Under the pieces are notes generated by a model. That model saw nothing but the letters and a program-made list of their open reading frames with translations. It was not told the origin of the DNA and did not search any database. Position numbers and translations under genes: made by a program. Positions 43,001-52,400 of a stretch of 64,000 nucleotides of DNA are shown here, one piece after another; position 1 is the stretch's first letter, and every line of letters begins with the position of its first letter. This DNA comes from Alkalihalobacterium elongatum (GTDB lineage: Bacteria; Bacillota; Bacilli; Bacillales; Bacillaceae_F): NCBI RefSeq assembly GCF_019024285.1, contig NZ_WMKZ01000017.1, positions 1 through 64,000 of the forward strand, in the 5' to 3' direction.

Positions 43001-45163
43001 ATGGTTAGAAGTAAATGGGCGATCGTATGTTTATGTATTATTCTACTCTCTAGTTTTTACATTGGTTACGATAAACATACAAGTGCAAATCAAAGTCAAA
43101 TCATTGCTACTGGAACCGTTCAAGCTAGTTCACTGAATGTAAGACAAACTCCGACTACTTCTGGAACTCGCGTCGCCAGCCTAACTCAAGGGGCAACCAT
43201 TTCTATCTATGAAACGGGTGTTAATGGCAACTGGCTGAAAATTAAAATGAACAATCAATGGGCTTATGTCCATGGGGATTATGTTCGGGTCACTCCTGTT
43301 AGCAACTCGTCAAATAACTCAAACAGTAATTCGGGTTCTATCATTGCAACAGGTACGGTCAATGTGAACTCATTAAATGTTCGTCAATCTCCTTCAACCA
43401 CTAGCGCTCGTGTAGGAAGTCTTTCACGCGGAGCTTCTGTGTCGATCTACGAAATGGGAATTAGCGGAAACTGGCTGAAAATTAGAGTAAATAATCAATG
43501 GGCCTACGTCCATGGGGATTTCATAACAATTACGGGAAACAATAATAGCAGCTCAAATAATAATAGTAATAATAACAATAGTAGTTCTAGTTCAATCATT
43601 GCAACAGGTGCCGTTAATGTAAATTCGTTGAACGTCCGCCGAACGGCATCGGCTACAGGCACTCGTGTCGGGAGTCTTTCTCGAGGGACGACCATTCAAA
43701 TCTACGAGCGCAACGTCAATGGTGGCTGGCTGAAAATTAAAATGAACAATCAATGGGCCTTTGTCCACGGTGATTATGTGACCATTAGCTCAAACAATCA
43801 AAGTAACAGCGGCTCTTCTTCAAATAATTCAAGCTCAAATGCTTCGAACACCATTATTGCAACTGGGACAGTTAATGTGAACTCACTTAACGTCAGACAA
43901 ACGGCTGCAACTTCAGGAACTCGTGTAGGTAGCCTTGCCCGCGGAGCAACGGTTTCTATTTATGAGCGAAACGTGAATGGCAACTGGCTCAAGATTAAAA
44001 TGAACAATCAATGGGCTTACGTTCATGGTGACTATATAACAGTGACTGTGAGCAACAATAATCAAAATAATAATAGTGGTTCCTCAAACAATAGTAATAA
44101 CAATAACAGCAATACGGTCATAGCGACAGGTACAGTAAATGTCAACTTACTTAATGTCCGTCAAACAGCCTCGGCTTCTGGAACTCGAGTCGGATCTCTT
44201 AATCGCGGGGCGACCGTTTCTATTTATGAGCAAAACGTCAATGGTGGTTGGCTGAAAATTAAACTAAATAACCAATGGGCTTACGTTCATGGTGACTATG
44301 TAACGATTAGCTCAAGTAATAGTAATAGTGGTAATTCTTCAAATAATAGCAGTAATTCGAATAGCATTGTGACAACGGGTGCAGTTAATGTTACAACTCT
44401 CAATGTTAGACAAACGCCATCAACATCAGGAACTCGAGTCGGTGCATTAGCTCGTGGTGCATCTGTATCGATTTACGAGACAAACGTAAACGGCAACTGG
44501 TTAAAAATTAAACATAATAATCAGTGGGCATACATCCATGGCGATCATGTAACAGTGACCGTTAATAACAATAGTCAAACGAGTAGTGGATCCACTAATA
44601 ATCGTGTCCCTTCTAATGCGTTAGCTGGAAAAACGATTGTCATTGACGCAGGCCATGGTGGGAATGACCCAGGTGCAGTTGCTAACGGGTTAAGAGAAAA
44701 GGACGTGGTACTTCGTGTCTCATTAGCTCTTCAAAAGAAACTTGAAGCAGCAGGAGCAAATGTCGTGATGACGCGAACAACCGATACATTCGTGTCTGTT
44801 AACTCTCGATTTGATATCGCTAACCGAGCAAATGGACATTCCTTTGTTAGTATTCATACAAATTCTTTATCTAATTCACAAGCACACGGTACAGAAACAT
44901 TCTGGAACCGATCAAACCAGCATGCTGAAAGCCAAAAGCTCGCACAAGTCGCTCAAAAGCATCTGGTCCAACAGTTAAAAACGCGTGACCGTGGCGTCAA
45001 AGAAGGAAACTTCGGGGTCGTACGTTACACGAAAATTCCAAGTATCCTCGTTGAACTAGGCTTTATCACAAATCCAAGTGACGCAGCGATGATGAAGCAA
45101 GACCGCTTCTACGAAGACGCATCAGAAGCACTCCTAAACGCACTAATCGAATTCCATAAATAA
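43001..45163 (+). CDS. N-acetylmuramoyl-L-alanine amidase with six SH3b repeats
   Basis: Secreted cell-wall hydrolase cutting the amide bond between MurNAc and L-Ala. Signal peptide (about residues 1-27), then six SH3b domains of about 66 residues (starts near 34, 112, 195, 280, 362 and 443), each with GTVNVNSLNVRQ-like and WLKIKMNNQWAYVHGDY-like ends. They are joined by Asn/Ser-rich linkers of varying length. The C-terminal Amidase_3 domain (about 541-720) has all zinc ligands: DAGHGG, REKD, SIHTN and VELGF. The RBS AGGAGAG is 8 nt before the ATG. Repeats 2-6 are very similar, so copy number may vary between strains. Flanked by a palindromic operator candidate and a REP-like palindrome. Confidence 0.93.
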   Translation: MVRSKWAIVCLCIILLSSFYIGYDKHTSANQSQIIATGTVQASSLNVRQTPTTSGTRVASLTQGATISIYETGVNGNWLKIKMNNQWAYVHGDYVRVTPVSNSSNNSNSNSGSIIATGTVNVNSLNVRQSPSTTSARVGSLSRGASVSIYEMGISGNWLKIRVNNQWAYVHGDFITITGNNNSSSNNNSNNNNSSSSSIIATGAVNVNSLNVRRTASATGTRVGSLSRGTTIQIYERNVNGGWLKIKMNNQWAFVHGDYVTISSNNQSNSGSSSNNSSSNASNTIIATGTVNVNSLNVRQTAATSGTRVGSLARGATVSIYERNVNGNWLKIKMNNQWAYVHGDYITVTVSNNNQNNNSGSSNNSNNNNSNTVIATGTVNVNLLNVRQTASASGTRVGSLNRGATVSIYEQNVNGGWLKIKLNNQWAYVHGDYVTISSSNSNSGNSSNNSSNSNSIVTTGAVNVTTLNVRQTPSTSGTRVGALARGASVSIYETNVNGNWLKIKHNNQWAYIHGDHVTVTVNNNSQTSSGSTNNRVPSNALAGKTIVIDAGHGGNDPGAVANGLREKDVVLRVSLALQKKLEAAGANVVMTRTTDTFVSVNSRFDIANRANGHSFVSIHTNSLSNSQAHGTETFWNRSNQHAESQKLAQVAQKHLVQQLKTRDRGVKEGNFGVVRYTKIPSILVELGFITNPSDAAMMKQDRFYEDASEALLNALIEFHK

Positions 45164-45171
45164 AAATAATT

Positions 45172-45219
45172 GGTGCCAGGCACCTTTAACGCTTTATTAT
45201 GTTAAAGGTGCCTGGCACC
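45172..45219. repeat. REP-like palindrome, copy 6
   Basis: Perfect 19-bp arms (GGTGCCAGGCACCTTTAAC and its complement) around a 10-nt loop, 9 bp past the amidase stop. Confidence 0.9.
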
Positions 45220-45288
45220 GTTATATTTACAATTCTTTAGGGAAACCTATTTCATGAAAGCAGTATTTACATTGAGGAGGTTTCCATC

Positions 45289-45411
45289 ATGAAAAAAGAA
45301 CTAGAACAAGCCGTAGAGCACGCTAATGCAGAAAACCCTACTTCTCGTGCTGGAGGAAAACCGAGCACATCAAAAAAAGAAAAAATGCGTAAATCGAACA
45401 AACATAACTAA
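45289..45411 (+). CDS. 40-residue basic, hydrophilic small protein
   Basis: ATG preceded by GAGGAGG at 8 nt. It encodes MKKELEQAVEHANAENPTSR then AGGKPSTSKKEKMRKSNKHN, with an acidic/alpha-helical first half and a Lys-rich disordered tail. Composition resembles minor small acid-soluble spore proteins, but I cannot match it to a named Ssp. A stem-loop lies 50 bp downstream. Confidence 0.65.
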   Translation: MKKELEQAVEHANAENPTSRAGGKPSTSKKEKMRKSNKHN

Positions 45412-45463
45412 TTGGTACTTTTAGCAACAATGGACGCTAGATAGTGCTCCTTTCTTTTTAGTG

Positions 45464-45506
45464 AGGAAGGCTTATGCTCATCGAAGCAAAGCACATAAGT
45501 CTTCCT
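45464..45506 (+). terminator. Stem-loop downstream of the 40-codon gene
   Basis: AGGAAGGCTTATG pairs with CATAAGTCTTCCT (one G-T wobble) around a 17-nt loop. The following T-run is weak, so it is a possible terminator. The rest of the gap to the next gene is AT-rich and empty. Confidence 0.45.
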
Positions 45507-45848
45507 TGTATTCGTTTTGAAAACTTTTTTGGGGAATAAATTCTAGCATTACTTGACCCCTCTTTAGACTTAGCTTTTATCACATAATAATTTACATATT
45601 GCGTATAATGTCTTTCCTCCATTGGCACCATTTCATTTAAATGACTGCACCTTTCTAGCTAAGTTATACACGCCCCATTCTCCAGAAAACCATCTAATTT
45701 CTCTACAACACGGTTCAATAGTACTGTTACCCCACACTATGACCACCAATAATTATTTGAATATTTGTATATTTTATCCTATATGTACCACCAATCTATA
45801 AAAATTTCAAAATTTAGTAAAAAAATTGTTTAGTTTCTACTATTTGTA

Positions 45849-45857
45849 TGGTAGAAT
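45849..45857 (+). promoter_or_regulatory. Extended -10 promoter of the 44-codon gene
   Basis: TGGTAGAAT is an extended -10 (TGnTAgaAT); a -35-like TTGTTT lies 20 bp upstream, rather far. It is 62 bp before the ATG. Confidence 0.5.
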
Positions 45858-45918
45858 AATGCTATATAACGAACGAGAAAAATGGAAAATCTAAATTACT
45901 AGATTTGAGGTGATAGAG

Positions 45919-46053
45919 ATGCCATTGTACCAATTGAAATCAATCTGGACACCACTATCTTTGATCGGAATTAAGGTGTTTAAGTCTGACGAAGGACAAT
46001 TATTTATGAAAAATCGCAGAAACGAATTAAAAAGATTGAAATTATTCTTCTAA
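45919..46053 (+). CDS. 44-residue small basic protein
   Basis: ATG with GAGGTGATAGAG just upstream. It encodes MPLYQLKSIWTPLSLIGIKV then FKSDEGQLFMKNRRNELKRL and KLFF. A moderately hydrophobic N-terminal half (about residues 9-21) and a very basic C-terminal half (RR, KR, K). It has its own promoter and a strong terminator within 200 bp, a complete small transcription unit. No family recognised. Confidence 0.68.
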   Translation: MPLYQLKSIWTPLSLIGIKVFKSDEGQLFMKNRRNELKRLKLFF

Positions 46054-46061
46054 TTTCTATT

Positions 46062-46093
46062 GGACAATCCACTGTGGATTGTCTTTTCTTTTA
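46062..46093 (+). terminator. Terminator of the 44-codon gene
   Basis: GACAATCCAC/GTGGATTGTC arms followed by TTTTCTTTT, 9 bp past the stop. Confidence 0.9.
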
Positions 46094-46235
46094 ACATAAA
46101 AATTTATTAATATATCGACTTCCCCACAGACGTTATCTTCCCTTTAAATTTTTCCAACCTCAGCCAATTTGTCCATACTAAATTACAAAGAACGTGAATA
46201 TGATGGAATAAAACATCTAGACAAGGGGTTTTGGT

Positions 46236-46694
46236 ATGCTCAGAAGAAGAGAACTCCCACCACAACTATTCATCATTATCCCTATTGCTTTAGTAGCAGT
46301 GATCATCTTATTATTGTGGCCATCTCAAGCCAATCAAGCGCAAAAAATTGTCAATGAGTTTTATAAATTAGAGCAGCAAGGTCGCTTTTCTTCTTCCTGG
46401 GAATTACTCCACCCTGAAATCCAAGGACGGTTTCCTAAGGCGAGCTATATTCAAGACAGGGCTCACGTTTTTATGAGTCATTTTGGGGCAGATACCTTTA
46501 AGTATTCTTTAAGCAGTCCAAGTAAGAAACGAAACTGGAAAATCACCAATGATGCAGAGCCAATTGATACGGTTTATAACATAACCGTGACGAAATCGTA
46601 TCACGGAAAATACGGGAAGTTTTACTTCAAACAAGAGGTGTTCGTTGCTAGAGAAGAGCGGGAATGGAGATTATTGTGGGATTATAAAGATTAA
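46236..46694 (+). CDS. Membrane-anchored hypothetical protein
   Basis: A 152-residue protein. One membrane segment (LFIIIPIALVAVIILLLWPS, about residues 11-30) is followed by an extracellular alpha+beta domain (about 35-150) resembling NTF2-like/DUF4878 proteins (KIVNEFYKLEQQGRFSSSWE, then a beta-rich end EREWRLLWDYK). Such domains often bind small ligands or regulate partners. AAGGGG lies 7 nt before the ATG. Function unknown. Confidence 0.68.
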   Translation: MLRRRELPPQLFIIIPIALVAVIILLLWPSQANQAQKIVNEFYKLEQQGRFSSSWELLHPEIQGRFPKASYIQDRAHVFMSHFGADTFKYSLSSPSKKRNWKITNDAEPIDTVYNITVTKSYHGKYGKFYFKQEVFVAREEREWRLLWDYKD

Positions 46695-46711
46695 AATTAA
46701 TTTATTAATAA

Positions 46712-46749
46712 TTGGTGCCAGGCACCACCTCAATGGTGCCTGGCACCAA
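46712..46749. repeat. REP-like palindrome, copy 7
   Basis: Perfect 16-bp arms (TTGGTGCCAGGCACCA and its complement) around a 6-nt loop, between two convergent genes. Confidence 0.9.
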
Positions 46750-46775
46750 ATTGTTGTTGTTGTTGATCTTTTTCA

Positions 46776-47162
46776 TCAATAATATGGATAGAAATACGGG
46801 TATGGATAAGGATATGGGTATGGTGGATAAGGATACGGTGGTGGGACGACGTACGGTAATAGCGCTAGTGCAGTTAATGCAGCCAGAGGAAATTGGCGTC
46901 GTCTAAAGCGTCTATACCTTCCTGGATAACCATAACCATATCCATATTGCCGGTCAAATGTTCCTTCTTCACCTTCTCGGTCCAGAACATCCTCGCCAAC
47001 TAGTGCCGTTATGCTGTCCGCGCCAACGTCTTCAATAATTCCATCATAGTGTTGTCCATCTGTCGTTGAAAAGGTAACGTGGTAATACATGTGCTGCGTG
47101 CACTGCTCATGCATCGACGGTGTCTGGTCTGTGGAATAATATTCATGTCTTCCATCCGTCAT
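46776..47162 (-). CDS. Tyr/Pro-rich low-complexity protein
   Basis: About 128 residues. The N-terminal two-thirds is a beta-like domain (YHVTFSTTDGQHYDGIIEDV, then ADSITALVGEDVLDREGE), followed by RRFRRRQ and a hydrophobic segment. It ends in PYPYPPYPYPYPYPY repeats, a composition common in spore-coat and exosporium proteins. Start is uncertain: the ATG at 47162 is 12 nt from AAAGGAG, and GTG/TTG codons lie closer to it. A coat role is inferred from composition only. Confidence 0.62.
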   Translation of the reverse strand: MTDGRHEYYSTDQTPSMHEQCTQHMYYHVTFSTTDGQHYDGIIEDVGADSITALVGEDVLDREGEEGTFDRQYGYGYGYPGRYRRFRRRQFPLAALTALALLPYVVPPPYPYPPYPYPYPYPYFYPYY

Positions 47163-47260
47163 GGTGTACACCAACTCCTTTCATCACCATACTATTCACT
47201 AAATGATTATCCAATTCCAATATATTCTTACATCCACAACATCATACGATCAGGATCGTT

Positions 47261-47467
47261 TTACATTCTCATATTTATCAAAACAAAAAAAGCTACAAAA
47301 CCGCCCATTGGCGATCTTGTAGCTTCTTTTTTATTCCCTTTACTGTCAACTAATGTACGTAAGTGCTGTTCAATATCTTTCATTAGGTCCTTTAATTCAA
47401 TGCCATCTTTTTCGCCTTTTTCATACGCTTCTAACAAAATTGGAAGTAACGGATTGGGTTGTGACAT
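47261..47467 (-). CDS. 68-residue small protein reading through a terminator
   Basis: ATG with AGGAG 9 nt upstream. Residues 1-45 form an amphipathic helical protein (MSQPNPLLPILLEAYEKGEK, then DGIELKDLMKDIEQHLRTLV). The last 23 residues are encoded by an intrinsic terminator hairpin, so the natural stop may have been lost, or the C-terminus is an artefact of a recent mutation. No family recognised. Confidence 0.58.
   Translation of the reverse strand: MSQPNPLLPILLEAYEKGEKDGIELKDLMKDIEQHLRTLVDSKGNKKEATRSPMGGFVAFFVLINMRM
47285..47330 (-). terminator. Terminator overlapping the end of the 68-codon gene
   Basis: AGCTACAA / TTGTAGCT outer arms with an inner CGCC/GGCG stem, followed by TTTTTTTG on the minus strand. 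It lies inside the ORF, 24 bp or more before its stop. Confidence 0.85.
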
Positions 47468-47484
47468 TTGTTAAGTCTCCTAGT

Positions 47485-48291
47485 CTATTTTTCCCCTACA
47501 AAAAACTCTTTCCAAACACTTGCCCAGATTTCATGTCCTTTTTGATTAGCTCGTAAATTTTCTACATAGTTATTGATTTCCTCATCGGTAATATCAGGCC
47601 ATGCCTCCCAATGGTCTACATACATATATTCATTTTTTAGAGCAAAATCTTTTAATTCCTTAACTTGCTGTAAGTAATATCTCGGCTGAAAAACTGGGTT
47701 TGGCGGTTGTAAAATGATCAAGGCTTCAGGAGATTCAGCTATTATATCTGCCAGGATAGTTGTAATATTCGGTAAGGAGACATTCATTCTTATAAGTTCG
47801 CTGTTATCATTCAAAATAAAAGGTTCCATAATTAGAACATCTGGTTGAAAATGAACAACGTCTTCATGTAATCCCTCATTAACGACCTCGGATGTCGTTC
47901 GATTACCTACCTCAAAAACTTGAATATCTACCATCTCATTGGGATATGTATTTTCGATTTCCTTTACGACGATGTCGACCGACGAAGTCTCAATTTGATC
48001 GCTACCCGACATAGCCTCCGAACCGAAAATGGCGATACGTAAACTCTCATTATGTTCTATAGCAATCTGTAATTTTTCTTTGAATTCCTCGTTAATCCCC
48101 TCGATTGCTTCTAGGTTAAATACACCTCGTTCATTCTGAATGTTATTGTTAACCTTGGGACTTGTTGCTAGAGTCATAGTCGAATTCGCCTCTTCAGCAA
48201 TTCCACTTAACTTTTGATCATACTGTACTTTTCCGTAAGCTAATAAGCCAATACAAAGTATAATCATCAATACAAACATAACATTTTTCAT
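47485..48291 (-). CDS. SGNH/GDSL-like hydrolase with altered motif
   Basis: A 268-residue protein with an N-terminal membrane anchor (MKNVMFVLMIILCIGLLAYG). The remaining fold resembles SGNH hydrolases of Bacillus envelopes. Block I reads IAIFGSEAMSGSD in place of GDS; block III/N-like PDVLIMEPFILNDN and block V-like NQKGHEIWASVW are present. Ser and His survive, but the GDS Asp is lost, so catalysis is uncertain. AAGGAG is 6 nt before the ATG. It may modify a surface polymer or be a non-catalytic binder. Confidence 0.72.
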   Translation of the reverse strand: MKNVMFVLMIILCIGLLAYGKVQYDQKLSGIAEEANSTMTLATSPKVNNNIQNERGVFNLEAIEGINEEFKEKLQIAIEHNESLRIAIFGSEAMSGSDQIETSSVDIVVKEIENTYPNEMVDIQVFEVGNRTTSEVVNEGLHEDVVHFQPDVLIMEPFILNDNSELIRMNVSLPNITTILADIIAESPEALIILQPPNPVFQPRYYLQQVKELKDFALKNEYMYVDHWEAWPDITDEEINNYVENLRANQKGHEIWASVWKEFFVGEK

Positions 48292-48539
48292 AAAAAACTC
48301 CTTACATAAATAATCCAAGTCTATTATAACTATTTTCTTACCAAACGTATATAAACTTTGGGACTTTTTATCAAAATTTCATGTTATTTGTCTCTTTGTT
48401 ATCGAAATCCATTATATATACACAGGATCATCTTCCTATGGCTTTTCTCTTTTAATTGCTGTATCAACTAGGTTGTTTCTGAGTTGGTAGGCTGCCCTTG
48501 TTCTCCCGTCGAATTTTCCAAACTGCTTACTATTCGTGC

Positions 48540-48845
48540 GCGAAACGCTCTTCTTTCGTTCCTTCATTCTCCTAATTTGCCTTTCGCGGACACGATCTCT
48601 TCCTTTCATTCCCGCATTCTCCTAATTTTTCCCTCCCACGGGAACGATCCACCCCTTTCGTTCCCGCCTTCTCCTAATTCTTTCCTCCCACGGGCACGAT
48701 CCTCTCGCTTTCGTTCCCTTATTCTCCTAATTCTTTCCTCTCTCGGGCACGATCCACCCTCTTTCGTTCCCGCTTTCTCCTAATTCTTTCCTCTCGCGGG
48801 CACGATCCTCTCGCTTTCATTCCCGTATTCTCCTAATTTTCCCCT
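48540..48845. repeat. Tandem array of about 6 units of 52 bp
   Basis: Units start with CGGGCACGATCC (or CGGGAACGATCC), reach CTTTCGTTCCC, and end with a pyrimidine-rich TTCTCCTAATTCTTTCCTC. GGGaACGA and TCGTTCCC form 8-bp arms. It fills the region between the SGNH-like gene and the VanZ-like gene; 48319-48540 has only diverged fragments. It shares its skeleton with the array at 36949-37797. Confidence 0.88.
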
Positions 48846-48940
48846 CTCCCTATTAATCTCTTTATAAATACTCCCCCCTCCACGTCTTAAATCTCCAGAT
48901 CGTGTCTAAACTAGGGATAAAAACTGAAAGCTGGAGAATA

Positions 48941-49402
48941 ATGTATTTTTTATTGTTAATGATGTGGATCTATTTAATTATTATTTTGACGTGTACGAAA
49001 GATTTTAGTGGATTATTACGAGGTGAAACGTTTTACTTTCAGTGGAACAACCAGCCTGATTTTACGCAGTTTTTCAATATCTCGATCTATATGAGTCCGA
49101 GCGTGCCTTTTATGATGCAAAAAGCGGGGCACTTTGTTTGCTTTTTCATTCTTGCTTTTCTTCTCATCGAGGTTTGCAAAAGCATTAGGGTTACTTTACT
49201 TATCGGCCTGTTTCTAGCTGCAGCTACAGAGCTGGCACAGCCGTTCTTTTACAGAGAGGGGTTATTTGTTGATATCATGATTAATAGTCTAGGTGTCTTC
49301 ACCTATGTACTCATTTTTGCGATCGTTAGGGCATTAATTGTCATGAGCATGAGGGCTCAACACAATGGCACGGCGGAAAAAACAAATAGCCACATCGTTT
49401 AA
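48941..49402 (+). CDS. VanZ-like family membrane protein
   Basis: A 153-residue membrane protein with four predicted helices. VanZ signatures are present: AGHFVCFFILAFLL, the AATELAQPFF (E-x-x-Q) element and DIMINSLGVFTY (D-x-x-x-N-x-x-G). VanZ proteins confer low-level teicoplanin resistance in enterococci; homologues elsewhere are of unknown role. The ATG at 48941 has GGAG upstream; an earlier GTG at 48902 lacks one and lies next to the array. Confidence 0.82.
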   Translation: MYFLLLMMWIYLIIILTCTKDFSGLLRGETFYFQWNNQPDFTQFFNISIYMSPSVPFMMQKAGHFVCFFILAFLLIEVCKSIRVTLLIGLFLAAATELAQPFFYREGLFVDIMINSLGVFTYVLIFAIVRALIVMSMRAQHNGTAEKTNSHIV

Positions 49403-49443
49403 TTAAACGAGAATACTGCCGAACCATCACGATAACTAGAAAA

Positions 49444-49485
49444 AAAGAGAGATTGCCATTGGCAACCTCTCTCTTCTTTTAGTGA
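49444..49485. terminator. Bidirectional terminator between VanZ and the Ig protein gene
   Basis: AGAGAGATTGCC/GGCAACCTCTCT arms (one mismatch), with A- and T-runs on both sides. It ends the type VII operon on the minus strand and the VanZ gene on the plus strand. Confidence 0.85.
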
Positions 49486-49490
49486 AGCAT

Positions 49491-52400
49491 TTACTCTTCT
49501 CTACTTGGTATTTCTCCTGCTTCGATGAGTTCTTCTTCTACTATTTTTTTCTTTCGTCTTCTGATTAAAATCGTACCTCCCGTAGCGCCACCAAGTAAGC
49601 TAATGAGAGCTGCGGCAAATAGAGGTTTGTTTTCATAGAATTTGATGAGAATATGCTTTTCTGCGATTTCAAAAGTGATTTGCGATTGTGTTTCGTTTCC
49701 AGCTTCGTCATACGCTTCGACACTGACTTCATATGTTTTCTTTTCATCGAGTGTCGTACGAATGATTTGATAGCCGTTTTCTTCAACGACATCGCCTTTG
49801 AACGCTTCACCATTTATCGAAATCTCTCTAAACTTATCATTCGGGTTATCTAATAAAATATCTAGCGCTACCGTTTCGTAGTATCGTCCATTATCAGTAA
49901 CCCCATTGTAGATGACGTTTGGTGCTGTTAAATCAATGATAAACTCAATACTTAAAGTCTGGATATTACCAGCGCGATCCTTCACTTCAAAGAATAGAAC
50001 GTGCTTACCTTCTTCCTCAATTGGGTCGCCTATCGTATACGGGTTCCCATTAAGTGTAATCGCAATAATATCGTACGGACTTAAGCTTTCGATGATAAAA
50101 TCTGGAATTAAGCTAAAGTTAAAGTACCTGTTATTAATCGGCTCTAAAAAGCGGATGATCGGAGCCGTTTTGTCGATCGTGAAGACGATCGTGCGACTCG
50201 TTACATTATCAGCTAAGTCGGTAATGACAGCCTTTAGCACATAATCCTGCTCGTATTCCAGCTTCGTTCCACTAGCATATGGTTCGTTGTTAAGTGTTAC
50301 TGACGTTCTACTTTCATCTAGGTTTAAGTCAGAATACGTGACCATCGGTGTGATGTTTTCATTAAAGTAGCCGTCAACAATTCCTGTAATGTCTAATTCT
50401 GGCATCGTTGTATCTAACGTAAAGCTAATGCTTAGCGTCGTTTCATTTCCAGCCTTATCAGTAGCAAGCACTTTGTAATGATAAACCATGTCCTTTGACG
50501 CTACAGGAATATTGCCTGCAATGTTCGGTCCGTCGTTCAATGTAACAGATACAATTGTATCTTCACTCTCATCAAGTGCAAACTCTGGCGTAAAGACGCG
50601 GTTGATGTACTCACCATCTTCAATGACCCGACCTTCGCCTCTGAATTTCGGAGTGATCACAGGAGCTGTTTTATCGATCGTAAATTGAACCGTTTGCGTT
50701 GACATATTCCCCGCTTTATCAATCGCCTCTACAAAAATTTCATACACACCTTCTTGTGAGAAATTGTGATTAAATCTAGCGACTGATTGATTTCCAGAGC
50801 CTTTTGCTGCTTCGGTGATCGCAAAGCCTCCAACAGGATAATTGTTGCCGTCTCTTGTTACTCGGATCGTATTTACGTCAAGGTTAACATCTCTGATCGT
50901 TACATTGACTGGCTTATCAACATTGTAATACTCACCGTTGTCTACACCAGAAATTTCAATCTCAGGGTTTACCGTGTCGATCGTAAATTCGATACGTTCT
51001 GTGATTGGGCCATTTCCTGCTTTATCGGTTGCTGTCAGCGCGATCGTATAGAACCCATCTTCTGTGAAGTTGTGCGATAAGCTCGATACTTTGCCTGTGT
51101 TTCTCCAAGTACCCATAGAATATGGTTGATTATTTTTCATCACCTGTAAATCAACCGTATTTGTTTCGAAGTAAAATTCATCAACAGAAACGGTTACGCG
51201 TTTCGCTGTCGGGTTGAAGGAGTTGTTTTCTACACCAGCTATTTTTAAAACAGGTGCGGTGCGGTCGATCACAAACGTTAATTCTTCTTTTGCATAGTTG
51301 CCTGCGCGATCGGTTGACTCCCACTTGATTGCATACGTTTCCTCTTTCGTAAACGTATAGCGGCCATTGGTTAGATCCGCCATTCGCACTACCTCGGTCG
51401 TGCCTGCATTGACATGTCTAATCGTCAACCTCGTATTCGTTTCGTTTAAGTTCGTATCTCTTGCTTTGAATGTAGCTGTTACTCGGTTGTTATTATAATG
51501 CTTGTCGTCCTCTAGACCTTCAATCACCAGATTTGGCGCCTTTGTATCGACAACGAATGTTAAAATTTTGCTTGATTTGTTTCCAGTCTTATCCTCGGAA
51601 ACGACGCGAATCGTGTACACACCATCACTATACTGTCCCGTTTCTCCCGTAGTAATCGGCAGCGTTAACGTTGATCTCTTGCCGCTATTTTCCCATTGGT
51701 TGTTAAAGCGGGAATCTCTGAAGCTGTCGTCCCCTCTTTTCCTGACGGTTATGGAGACGTCATTCATACTGAAATTCTCTTCCTCAACAGCAACTGTAAG
51801 CTTACCGTTTTGGATATACATACTTGGTGTACTTTGATGGTCACGCCCGTTTCGGTCGACACCTGTATATTTCTTCCCGTCATGGTCTTCACCAGTAATC
51901 GTAATGTTCGGAGCAACGTTATCGACGATGAACGTTAACGTTTGGCCAACGGCTTCATTGCCTGCTCGGTCCGTTGCATTAATAGTAATCGTATACTCCC
52001 CATCTGCGTAGCCACTTCTGCTATCGATCGGCAGCGTTAACGATGACTTTTTCCCGTCATTTTCCCATTGCTCTCTAAAGCGTGGATCTCTAAAGCTGCT
52101 GTCGCCTTTTTTCGTAACTCTAAACGTCACATTGTTTGTACTAAAGTTTTGTTCGTCGACCTCGACTGTCAACTCCCCATTTCGGATAAACATATTTGTC
52201 GGTCTCGTTTCATTAACACTTCCGCCCCTGTATGTTTCTCCGTCCTGGTCTTTTCCTGTCAGCTTAATTTCTGGTCGTGTCGTATCAATAATAAACGTTA
52301 GCGATTGGCTCACAGCTTCATTTTCTGCTGCATCTGTCGCCTTAACGGTAATCGTATACTCTCCATCCTCGTACCCACTTGCCCGATTCACTGGGAGAGT

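Noticed and set aside
46107-46120. SigD-like -10 on the minus strand (GTCGATAT)
   Set aside because: No -35 TAAA at 14-16 nt and no minus-strand gene downstream.
46776-46910. Plus-strand ORF across the Tyr/Pro repeat
   Set aside because: It is the complement of the PYPYP-encoding repeat, without an RBS.
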